64,000 bases of DNA from Promerops cafer. Lineage: Eukaryota > Chordata > Aves > Passeriformes > Nectariniidae. Below, in pieces: positions 11,281 to 22,196 of this stretch (position 1 is its first letter; the number at the start of each line of letters is the position of its first letter). The notes beneath the pieces are model-generated. The model was not told the DNA's origin and searched no databases. It saw nothing but the letters and a program-made list of their open reading frames with translations. The stretch is from assembly GCA_013398275.1 (NCBI GenBank), contig VZSE01002458.1:18108-82107 (forward strand), given 5' to 3'. The translations under genes were made by a program, and so were the position numbers.

Positions 11281-13837
11281 TGGGTTTGGGGGGGTGTTTG
11301 AGCTGTGTGTGCCAGTGAGGATTTTTCCCCTATATCCAGCTCCTCTCCCTACCCTGAGGATCCTATGGAGAGTCAGGATTTCCTCAATCCAACGTGTATG
11401 AAGGATCCATCTGGGAATGCAAGGTCTCAGCTGCTGACCCTGGGAGTCTGTCTCCAGGTCCTGCTGGTGAGACATCCAGAGCACCCCGCTCCAAACTGAA
11501 GCCTCCCAAATGACCAAACATCACTTATTTTTTAACTGGTTTTGAGTATCACTCATGCATCTGGAGCCATGAGCCTTAATGAGCCATAAAAAGGAGGAAT
11601 TTTGCTGGGTAGGTCTCCTGGACACAGAACAGAGAAAAGGATGGAAATGAGATCCAGCTCTGCCCAAGCCAAAACTTTCCGGAGGCGATGGCAAGTGTCT
11701 CTGTTGGCCATCCTGCATCGGGCTCATGGGGCAGGGATGCTCCTGCATCCACTGACTTCCTCCATCACTCTGCATCAGATCCAGACCATGCCCAGGCTCC
11801 TGGGAAAACTCTCCCAAAAATTTGGAAGCTTCTGGGTCTCCTTGGGGTTGCATCCCTTACCAGAGCCATGGCTTGAAGGTAGCAGCGATTGGTTCATGCT
11901 CTCCCTGTGGATTTGCTCCTCAGCAGGTGGAAACAGGGATTTGCTCCTCAGCTTCGGAAAAAATAATGAAAACATCTCTAGGGTGGAGAAAAGTGTTTTA
12001 TTTGCAGAAATTGGGCTTGGCCAGTTTGGATCCCAGCATTCCTGTCCCAGCAGCCACATGGACCCAGCACCAGCCCCCACACTTTAATTCTTCCCTTTTT
12101 TTCCTTAAAATAGGACACACCTGTAAGGAAGGCGAGTTTCTTCAAGACATTCCTGATCTGGAGCATATTAAACTGATATTTTTGTTTTGTATTTTGGATG
12201 ATTTGCTCCAGTGATAACATAATAGCATGATATTTAGCCTGGGACTGATTAAAACATTTCTTTTGATCAGCGCAGCAGATTGGAACAGTTGTTTATTACT
12301 GGACAAAGCTTGGAGAAAAGGAATTAAGAAAAAAGAGCTGAAAAAAGAAACGGCTCTGGGTGGCTGTTGGGTTGGGTTTGTGCTGGGATATTTCCTTTGC
12401 TTTGGGAAAATTCTCTGTTCCAGCTGGGCTTTGGGAAGTGAGAGAAGGGAAGGATGATCCATCACGCTGATGGACAACGGCTGAAAAGCCGGGCACTGGC
12501 TGTTAAAACCACACGTGTGGGGAATAAAAGTAATTTTTCCCTCTCAGGACACGCCAGTGGCCCAGATCATCACTGCTGAATTTCTACATCCAAATTTAGC
12601 ATTTCCTAGGAGTAAACTTCTCAGCTACGTCAATCACTGCACACTTTAAGGCTGCCTATGTTTTAAAATATAAGATTTGACTTAAAAAATCTTTTATTTT
12701 GCTTTCTTGACCAAATGCAGAGTTGTTTTGTTACAAACCTACAACATCTGAATGTAAACGTGTTATTCTGGTTTAGCTCCAGTTCCTCTAAAGGCTTTTA
12801 AGGCTATAGATTTTAATTACATGAATATTTTTAATAAAATCCCCTTTTTAACTGCTGGCAAGACTGTAAGGGAAAAAACAATAATATCTGGCTCTGTCTC
12901 TCTGACAGAATAATTCTTCAAGTTGCATTTGCCACATCCCCACAGCTGCGACCAATAATCCTCTGTCTTTATGATTCTCCTCCGATATGAAATTAAAATG
13001 AACTGGAAATGTTTATGCTGCAAATGGTGTGCAACACATTAAACAGATAATGCCAGCGAAGGGTTTGCTTCAAACAGGGGTTCCTCCTCTAGCAGAGCCC
13101 CTCTGTAACTTAATCCCCCCTTTTCCCAGGCAGCGGGAATTGCTGCTCTGCAGAAAGCCTCGGACACATCACAATATCTTCATTAAAGAGGAATTACTTC
13201 CATCTCACCATCCCCAGGTGCCACTGAAAGCGGGGCTTTGTTTCATGTGGCCGGTTGCAATTCCTGTGTTTATAGCAGCGGATTCCTTGGCTTCATGGGA
13301 CATTTGGAGATAAATCTATTTTGGGTCCTGTTTGCTTCCCCTGGCCTTTTCCCTGCAGCATGTTTATAGCTGCGTATTAATTCCTCGGTCATGCCTTTGG
13401 AATTTTTCACCGCTTTCAATAAAAAATAAAAAGAGGCCTCATCTTATTGAATAATCTCAGCCCAATAAATGTTTTTTGCTTGTTTGCACCGATCGATGCA
13501 CTGGGCTAAATCAAATTCCTTCAGGTTGTTAATTCTGAGGGGCTCCATTCCCAAGGCCTGCACCTGCCCCATGTTTTCCTTGCAAGGGGACACCTCTGCC
13601 CAGCTCCCAGGGTGACTCCCTGACATGTGTGCAAAGGGATCCTGGGGATGTGGAGAGCCTGGGGCTGGGGAGGTGAGAGCTGTGACCTGGTCACCGGTGT
13701 CACGTGTCCCTCCGTGTCCCGCAGCCAGACACTGTGTCAGTGACTTGGGAGGGGAAGGAGCTTGTCCTTAACTGGGGAATTTTTCCAGCACAACCAAAGG
13801 GATTTTCACATCCTGCTGCTCCCTGGACACCACCACC
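11281..13837. other. Intergenic DNA
   Basis: I see no gene or clear repeat here. The 12.6-13.45 kb part is AT-rich and could be conserved non-coding DNA, but that cannot be shown from one sequence. Confidence 0.5.
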
Positions 13838-14040
13838 ACAGGATGGTTTGGGTTGAACCATAAAGCCCATCCAGCCCCACCCCCTGCCATGGGCAGGGAC
13901 ATCTTCCACTAGCCCAGGCTGCTCCAAGCCCTGTCCAGCCTGGCCTTGGACACTTCCAGGGATCCAGGTGCAGCCACAGATTCTCTGGGTACCCTGTGCC
14001 AGGGGCAGCCCAGATTCTCTGGGTACCCTGTGCCAATCAC
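13838..14040 (-). mobile_element. CR1 LINE 3' fragment with internal duplication
   Basis: The reverse strand carries the CR1 3' segments; on the plus strand they read TGGTTTGGGTTG, CCCCCTGCCATGGGCAGGG and GACACTTCCAGGGATCCAGG. The distal part is duplicated: 13970-14000 and 14005-14034 are almost identical. Confidence 0.88.
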
Positions 14041-14872
14041 CCCTGCTCAGAAATATGGCTTCTTCTACATTGTGCTGACTTGAGGACTGGAAAGTCCCTT
14101 CAACTTTGCTTTAATATTTCAAAGCATTGGGAATCATCTCTAATTGTTCCTCCAGAGAAACCCAACCCCTCTAGACAGCACTGGCAGAACAAAAAAAATT
14201 AGATTTATAGGAGCACATTGTCATTTTGGGGTGGGCAGGGTTTATCCCACACCCTCTGTACAGCAGCATAAATCTGGCCAGGGAGGGAAGGAAGGGAATG
14301 GCAGCACGAGCTGTCAGCAGCTCCCTGGGATCTGACAGGGTGCAGCAAACGCTCCCCCCATCCTGACCCCGCCTGTCAATCAGCTTTCGGGGAGAAGCCC
14401 CTTCCCACCCTCCCCTCGGCCCTTCGGCGAGGAGCAGCAGCCAGCTCCAATTTGGAAAAGCTGTCATTTATCATTATTTCGGGGGGGAAGGGGCCAGGAA
14501 GGTTCTCCTCACCCCGAAGGTGCAGGCAGAGCAGAATTTGAGATGATGGGTGGGGATTTCCACCGGCACAAATGGGAATAAGACTCAGAGCTTTCCAGGC
14601 TGCACCAAAAATAGCGGCCCAATTTCAATCTCAATTAGAGCTCGGTAACCCCAGAGTATAATTCAGGAGTCAGCTTCTAATATTTCAATTCAGGATGAAG
14701 AATAATATTCCACTTCCCCCTCTGCAGCCTGAGCGATTTTCATTTCATAGGGGTTAATCTTGACTCAAACATGTGTTTCAGTGAGATGCTCAAGGATATG
14801 AGTGTGCTAAAGAAAATATGGGGAAAAGTTGTGTAGAAATTGCTGTGTTAAGGTCTGTGGAGGAGTCAGCTC
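14041..14872. other. Intergenic DNA between two CR1 fragments
   Basis: No gene is seen. The middle (14330-14530) is moderately GC-rich. The part from 14600 to 14870 is AT-rich with TAAT and CAATTA motifs. Confidence 0.4.
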
Positions 14873-15105
14873 CTTGGAATCACGGAGTCATGGAATGGTT
14901 TGGGTGGGAAGGGATGGTAAAGCCCATCTCATTCCACTGTCCCAGGTCCCTCCAAGCCCTGTCCAGCCTGACTTTGGACACTTCCAGGGATCCAGGGGCA
15001 GCCACAGCTTCTCTGGGCAACCTGTGCCAGGGCCTCCCCACCCTCACAGGAAGGAATTTATTCTCAAAATCTCATCTAAAACGCCCCTTTTTCAGTTTTA
15101 AGCCT
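14873..15105 (-). mobile_element. CR1 LINE 3' fragment
   Basis: The copy is antisense to the plus strand. It starts near GGAATCACGGAGTCATGG and continues through ACACTTCCAGGGATCCAGGG and GCCTCCCCACCCTCACAGG. It belongs to the group with the GGATCC-containing diagnostic block. Confidence 0.9.
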
Positions 15106-16646
15106 TTCATTTATTTTTTTGATGTCCCTATTACCACAGAGCTCCTACCAACAAGCCTTATGGAGAAGAAAAAAATGCAAAAACCCTCCCAGATTTATTT
15201 TTTATTTTGGAAAACATTCCTGTTTCAAGGCTTCCAATCAGTATTATCATTCTAATAATAAATTCCTTTAAGAATTAACATTTTAAAATGACTGCCTGAA
15301 GAATATTTTGCATTTTAGAAGGTGAGTCTCAATCTGATTTCATTCTGATGACAAAGGAAATTAGCTTTAATATTCAAATTAAGATTTTTATTTAGGAAAT
15401 ACCACGTTTTTCACTTACATGGTTCACCTGTGAGCACTTTTTTAGCACTTAAAAGTAAAGAGTTGTATGAAGGGATTGATCCCTTTGGGTAGGAAGAGGG
15501 GGGAAAACATACATGTTTTTGCAAGAGCAAAATACTGATTCTCCAGCCCTTTTGCATTCTGTCACTGGAGATTTCTGGGGTAGAAAAGCTCCTGCAGAGT
15601 TTTTGCCCCACCATGGACTTCCCTGCAGCTTTGGCTCATCCCTCCAAACAAGGCCGGCCCATCGGCGAGTGCCCCTTCCCCGCGCCGCTGGCGTTCACCC
15701 TTTGCCGTAGGAATTATTTCTTTGTTACTTAATCATCTGTAATTATCTCCTGGAGTAAATTCTGTTGGTGCATCAATTTTCAAACACAACAGTCATTTTT
15801 ATCAGTCATGTTTATTTAATTTTAGCTGATTAGCACAGAACCTAACAAGTGGCTTAGACTAACAGTGTGTCACTGCCCAAGTATTTTGTAGGTAACAAGA
15901 AGACATGGAATAGTGCACATGTTGCTTTGTCTGCATTAATCTATTTACATTGTAATTCTTCAACTGTTTTTAATGGCTGGTTCAGCTGGAAGCAATTAGT
16001 TGTCTAAATTAAAGCCACATTTCTCACTTCGTGCACCGGGAAGGCTTTTTGCCGTTGTCTTTTCTTTGCTTTTTGTTTTCCAAATCAAGACAAATACAGT
16101 TTGAAAATGCATGAAATCTTATTGAGGGGATTGATCCGGGTGTTTGGAGCCATGTTCCCGTGTGTTTGTCCGGAAGCCAAAGTTTTGGATGGGCCAGGGA
16201 ATGGTGTGTTTGGAGGTGCACCCTGGAGCAAGGCTGGCAGCACAGCAGCAGCAGCCGGGCCTCGGAGCGAGACCTCAGGGCAGCTCCTGGGCTGCTCTGC
16301 AGGGGCAGGAGCCCGTTGTTTATATATTAATTAATTAAAAAAAATTGGTTTGTGTTAAGTACAATGCAATTTATGCAGCACTTCAGAGCACGGTGTCAGT
16401 GAGTGGTGGATCCCACCCTCTTTTTTATTTTACAGGTTAAAATGTCACATTTTTAAAGCAGTCGTGAAACACTTGGAGTGAGGCTGGTGTTGTTCCACCC
16501 CACCTCTGCTCACCTCGTTCTACAACTCGATGATATTACAGTCCAATTCTCCCATGAGGTTTGGGCTTTCTGGGCAAGGTAAGAATTTTTCCTTAAAAAG
16601 TACTATTTTATATCATTTGTTAAAAAAAAAAAAAAGAAATAAAATA
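15106..16646. other. Intergenic DNA, AT-rich candidate enhancer region
   Basis: No gene is seen. The block at about 15715-16020 is AT-rich, of mixed complexity and repeat-free, with clustered TAAT/ATTA cores (AATTAGTTGTCTAAATTAAAG-like sequence near its end). This resembles vertebrate conserved non-coding elements, but conservation was not tested. Confidence 0.35.
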
Positions 16647-16689
16647 NNNNNNNNNNNNNNNNNNNNNNNNNNNNNNNNNNNNNNNNNNN
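16647..16689. other. Assembly gap (43 N)
   Basis: Forty-three N bases are flanked by A-rich sequence with AAATAAAATA on the left and ATAAAATTC on the right. The missing sequence may be a simple A-rich repeat. Confidence 0.99.
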
Positions 16690-16740
16690 ATAAAATTCAC
16701 ATGCAACCTAGTCCAGACTGAGTCTTCGCTTAAGTCGATA

Positions 16741-16781
16741 TTAAATAAATAAATAAATAAATATATATATATTAAATAAAT
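16741..16781 (+). repeat. TAAA/TA microsatellite
   Basis: Tandem TAAA units run into a short TA run and back to TTAAATAAAT. This is simple-sequence DNA just right of the assembly gap. Confidence 0.85.
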
Positions 16782-16962
16782 CAGATTTGGCCCAGACTTC
16801 CTCCTGAGGAAGGTTTAGCTGGTGATCCAGCAAAACAGGGTGAAGGGAGGAAGGGCTATCACCCTGTTTGCTGCTCTTCCTCCTCACCTCCAAAGCCAAA
16901 AGCTCCAATGGAGAGTTCTCTGCCTTCTCCAGTTTGTGCAAAGCCAGAAGCCCCTCAGATGT

Positions 16963-17490
16963 CTGGGTATGTGCTCCTTTCTCTCCTCAGATATTTTCTG
17001 TGTGCTCCTTTGCCCTCAGACATGGTGGGTGTGCTCCTTCTGCCTCAGACATTGTGTGTGTGTGTGCTCCTTTCTCTCCTCAGACATGGTGTGTGTGCTC
17101 CTTCTGCCTCAGACATTGTGTGTGTATGTGCTCCTTTCTCTCCTCAGACATGGTGTGTGTGTGCTTCTCTCCCTCAGACATGGTGTGTGTGTTCCTTTCT
17201 CTCCTCAGACATGTGTGTCCTCCTTCTCCCTCAGACATGTGTGTGCTCCTCTCCCTCAGACATGGTGTGTGTGTTCCTTTCTCTCCTCAGATATTTTCTG
17301 TGTGCTCCTTTGCCCTCAGACATGGTGTGTGTGCTCCTTCTGCCTCAGACATTGTGTGTGTGTGTGCTCCTTTCTCTCCTCAGACATGGTGTGTGTGTGC
17401 TCCTCTCCCTCAGACATGGTGTGTGTGTGCTCCTCTCCCTCAGACATGTGTGTGCTCCTCTCCCTCAGACATGTGTGTGCTCCCTTTTCC
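16963..17490 (+). repeat. Pyrimidine-rich minisatellite with 300 bp higher-order period
   Basis: Units of about 25-36 bp have the form TGTGTGCTCCTTTCTCTCCTCAGACATGG, with variable GT length. About 17 units contain a pyrimidine run followed by TCAG. The block at about 16975-17095 recurs exactly 300 bp later at 17275-17395 with very few differences, which implies a higher-order duplication. All three forward frames stay open across the array because the unit lacks stop codons; this does not indicate coding. Confidence 0.92.
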
Positions 17491-17499
17491 CGTCCATCC

Positions 17500-20400
17500 C
17501 AGCTGTCCCTCATTACATGCTCCGCCTGAGCCCCACGCAGGGTCGGGTTGCGCCGAGGCAAAGGTCAGAGGAACCTCCAGCCTGCATTTTGCCATCGCTT
17601 GATTATTCAGATAACAAACAACCTAAAGACTGACGGGGCTTCTCTGTGCCCACAGACAGGGCCCGATCACTGTAGCAAAAGAAAAAGGCCATTTCTAATT
17701 CCTCCTGGCTTCCCTCTATGCTGAATCTCCCAAAAATAATTAAGCAAGCAGATGGTGTTTGTGGAGCTGGTGCTTGGCCACAGATTCCTCGCTCTGCCAC
17801 GTCCTGCTTTTAATATACTGCCCAGCATTAATCAAGCAGTTTAGAAGCATCCTGTATCAGTTGTGCAAAACAGAGCTTAAATGATTTACTGTCGGATTCT
17901 TTCAGCTCCTGTTAGGCTCCTGTTTTTCTTTCATGTGGGGAGCAGGGGTCAGCGGCGGCAGGAGATCCGTGCTTTCACTTGGCCAACATTTGCTGCTGTC
18001 ATTCCGAGCCCGCTGCAGTCCCCGCCGAGCGACGGATGTGTTCATGCTCCCAGCCCTGGATGCTAATTGATTTTAGGGAGCCCATTCATCAGTTAAATTT
18101 AGTAGATCACCCACCAGGTTTGCTGTTCACTGTCAAAGGTAATTCAATTAAAACTCCACAAGTGTGACTAACCAGTGGATGGTAAATATGTTCACCAGCT
18201 GTGTTTGCTGGGCCTTCTCCACCCTATTGTGTCTGTGCCTGGTGGAGGATGTGCCCAAGCCCTATACCTTGGCTGATTAATGTATACAACAAACCTGCAG
18301 CACTGCCAAAAAATTAAGCACAAATGCGCTTTGGGAAGTGAATGTCTGAACATAAGAACTTCAGAGAAGAGAAATCCTCAGGTGAGTTAAAGGCAGCAGT
18401 GCTACAGTGGTTGAATTAACTCAGGTCTTGGGGTTTTTAGAATAACCTTCCAAGGAATCCAATTCGGATTTGGAATTGTTGAATCTCTCCCAATTTTATT
18501 TTGAAAATGACTTCCCAAGAATCCAATTTGGATTTTAAAATCCAATGACAGTTAGGTTTCTCCTCATTCACTCCTGCTTTGCTCTCAGCCATCAGTCAGA
18601 GCTGATGTGGAACCATCCAGTGTGGTTATTTCCATCACCAAAGCCGTGTATAAATCAGGGAGACATCGCAGGAGCTCATGGAAAGATGTTTCTATTAAAC
18701 CCTGAGGTGGGGGAACCTTGCTGGACCCTCCTGCCTGACCAACTGGGCTTTGAGTCTCCTGCCTGCTGCCATCGGGCACTCAGATGTGGTTTGGTAGTAA
18801 TTAAGCACATCGTTAACGATCCCATTGCACACCACGGGACAAAATGGTGTGTCTGCTTAATAGATTAAAGGAAAACATTCTCTGAAAAGCACAGGTAAAC
18901 AAGACACTCATCCCTCAACCTTTCACCCTGGAAGACCAAGGTTCACATCCCACTGGAGCACAAATAAATAGGGACTGGACTCCCCTGGCTCACTGCTGGG
19001 GGCTTTAGAGTCATGGTGGGACTATTTTGGAGCACGACAGAGTTGGTGGGGATGGGAGAGGATGAATGGGATGCAGGCTTGCAAGGGGCTGGGAGCAGAG
19101 AAATTCCTTAAATCCCTGCCCATCCAGAAAGCAGCATGGATTTACTTACAGTCAATACAGTACTTAGAGTGGCTGCCTAAAATTCTTCTTAAAGAATTTT
19201 CCAGGAGCTTCCACTGCACAGGTCCCATTCCAGCAGCCCCTTCTGCAAGAGCAGAAGCCCACACAACACTGAGATTTCCTGATTTCCCCGTGGCTGTAGG
19301 AAATAAATGAACTGGAACGACTCTGCAAACCACCAGCCCTCCTGCACATCTCTGTAGGAAAACCTGTGTGGTAAAGAGTATCCTGAGAAAACAGCCAGAT
19401 TTCCCAAACATCCCCATAAACCTTAATGAAGAGCTTGGGAATATCTGGTTTATTTATTACTCCAACCACAGGCTAAAAAAACCTGTAAAACTTCAGCAAA
19501 AGCATTAAATTTGGAAGAGAACCTGGGATATTCCATATTTGCTGCTTTAAACTCACCACACACCAGACAGCTTGGGGTTTGGTGAGTATTAATCTTTGTA
19601 TTTCTAAAATATTTGGATGAAATACCAGTGCTGTTGTTAAACGTAATAATTACCACTAATGAATTATTACTTCTACTCTCTACACATAAAACTACTCTGC
19701 AAAAAATGTTGTAATTTTACATTTTACATGGAAATAGGAAGATTTTAAGCAGTGGTCAAATACTTACAGACAGGTAATTGGATAAGGAATGGCTTTGATA
19801 TACCGCTGCTGCCAGGAATTCTCTTTTTGTTGGTGCTGTTGAATCTCTCCCTTCTTCTGGCATTAATAAATAAAGGCACCTGCTCTACAAATCAGCAGAA
19901 ATCTGGAAAATCATTATCACCCCAACACGGAAACGATGCCCATCACGACAGAACAAATGGGGAATGGAGCCTACACGGGACTTTAAAAAAGGGCTCTATT
20001 TGTCAAATTACCAGAGGAAAAGTTGATCTTACTGTTATGGACTTTATCCACTTCCAGGTCACATCAATTAGTCACAGCAGGCTCGTGGAGACTGGAACTA
20101 ATTTACAACACTCTGAACAGGCCCGCCAGCTTCTCCAATGGATTTCCAGGCAAATATTGGGACTTCAGATGGAACCTGGAACTGAAAAACCACCAGCAAC
20201 AGAAATCCATCTTCATGGTTCCAGTAATGACCCATTTTGTAGCACGAGAAACAAAGCCCTGATTGTGATAAGAAAAAAGGGAAATATCTCCTGTAGAGAC
20301 TCCAGGGTTATGTTTATCTAATCTTTGAAAAAAGAAAGGAGTCATAAAAGATTTAATAAAAAATACTGAGCGTCTTTAAAGGAAGTTTTCAAATGTTTTC

Positions 20401-22165
20401 CTATCTCTGACAGCTCATTTTGACAGAAATTGATTGTGATAAAGAATTATGAATCAGATAGCAGGGAAATTAAATTAAGCTGATTATTATCTTGTCAGAT
20501 ACACACATTATGTCATGTTCGTTGCTTTAGACATTTGCAAAAAGATTGTTTCACTCAGCTTTAATAAATTTAGAATATCCTAAGCAATACACACAGGCGT
20601 GACTGTAAAACATCTTTTTTTTTAGACATTCAGATTTTATTCAGATTATTTTGATATTTTTATTATTTCCTTATATTTCGTTTCATTATTCAATATAATT
20701 AGCATATTTATATAATTTTCTAGATGATTTTGATTATTAAATATGCATGTTTAGATTAGAAATATGAAACATTTTGTTGTCTGAAATCCCCCTTATTTAG
20801 GTAGGGGCTGAGAGCAGCCTGTGTGCTGAGTCTGGGTCTGGCAGCCCCTGACGGAGACTGGCACCATTGGAAAATCCTGGAAGGCTTTCCCAAAACCTGG
20901 ATCCTGCAGCCCCTCTGATTTTCCCTTTTGAACCTCGTCGTGCAGCTGATCCAGGCTGAGTTCCTTAATAAAGAGCAGCAGAGGAAGCAGGAGCCTGGGA
21001 GACTCTCTCCGTGCATCTTCTCCCAGTGAAAGCGGCTCCACTGGCACGTGAAATTAGTTACAGATTGTTCACATGGGGCCTTTCCCTCACGGAATGGTAA
21101 CGAGGGAGCTGCTTCCGAAACAAGCGAGGCCACCGACCCTCCTCGGGGCTCCATTGGAAAAACACTCTTTGGAAGGAGAAAGTTGGGAGCCAAGTGCTGT
21201 GGTGAGCTCAAAGCAGCCTGAGCAAGAGGTGAAGGCAGAACTGCTGAGAGAATCCTGAAATGAAAGTCAATCCTTCATCAAAGCTCTGATAAAAAAATAA
21301 AATTTACCACTAAAATCCACTTCCATCAGTGCATACTGAGCGTTTCCTTACGTATAAAACAGAAGAATTATCACAGGTCAAAAGCAGAATGATGAGCTAA
21401 AAACCCCCAAGATTTAACTAAAAATGAAACTGAAACCAAAGTTAAGCACAAGGTTACTCACTATCCTCACTTCTAACATCTCAGAGACCTAAATTACCCC
21501 CAAAGGCAGCAAAGGACCCTTTTGAGGAGTACTTAGTGCAGACTGACCCCATTCAGCTGATGGCCCTGTGGATGTGCTGCCGAGCTGGATTTTGGGATCA
21601 AAGATCAAAGCCCGGTACAGGCGCGTCCTACAGCGAGTGGACACAGCCCAAACAAAGGTTCCACGGGAGGGACTGCTCCCTGAACCGACCAGCTTCCCTT
21701 AAACTACTCCAACCAGTCATTTCTGTAGGATCCGTGAAAGCAAAGCCTGAAGTGCCCTCTGCTGGTTCTTGAACGACTGAATGGAAATGTTAAAATTGAA
21801 GATTTTTAGGTCTGGGAAAGCCAAACCCAATCCCAAACTCAAACCCACACCACCTCCTTGCCAGTTTTCCAGTGGTCCCTTGTTCTGTGTGTAAAGACAG
21901 AACACCCTCAGAGGTGTTTAAGCACGGGGCACTCTCCATATCAGACTAAACATTTTTTATAACCCCCTAAAATTAGAGTTTATGTTGTTATATTTAATTA
22001 CTCCCCAATTGTCCCAAATCTCTCTAAGTAGTACTCACTTTATTTTCTTCTTGTTTTCTCCCCATAAAGATTGAATTTTCTGGATGTCTTCCCACAGGAA
22101 AGACATCCCATCTGTTTGTCCATCCATGTAGAGAGACCTGTAGCAGCCACACAACCTGGACACAC
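17500..22165. other. Intergenic DNA between TBX22 and CHMP1B 3' ends
   Basis: No gene or CR1 copy is recognised. Two AT-rich, non-repetitive blocks look like candidate conserved elements: about 18060-18235 and 20400-20760. The second has a run of homeodomain-like ATTA/TAAT cores and TGACAG motifs. This is inferred from sequence character only. Confidence 0.4.
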
Positions 22166-22196
22166 ACCCAGAATGAGTTGTCTGTACAATTTTATT
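22159..22196 (-). promoter_or_regulatory. Poly(A) site of CHMP1B
   Basis: On the minus strand an AATAAA hexamer (plus positions 22191-22196) is followed within about 25 bases by a GT-rich element (GGGTGTGTGTCC, plus 22159-22169). This is the classic arrangement of a vertebrate cleavage site. It lies about 2.95 kb beyond the CHMP1B stop codon. Confidence 0.6.

Noticed and set aside
16822..17633. Three overlapping plus-strand ORFs of 235-244 codons
   Set aside because: All three forward frames are open only because the minisatellite unit has no stop codons. The proteins are repeats of the unit and contain no domain.
19752..20321. 189-codon ORF with a hydrophobic N-terminal stretch
   Set aside because: It starts at GTG, not ATG, has no recognisable family and lacks splice or promoter support. 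The first ATG gives a much shorter peptide.
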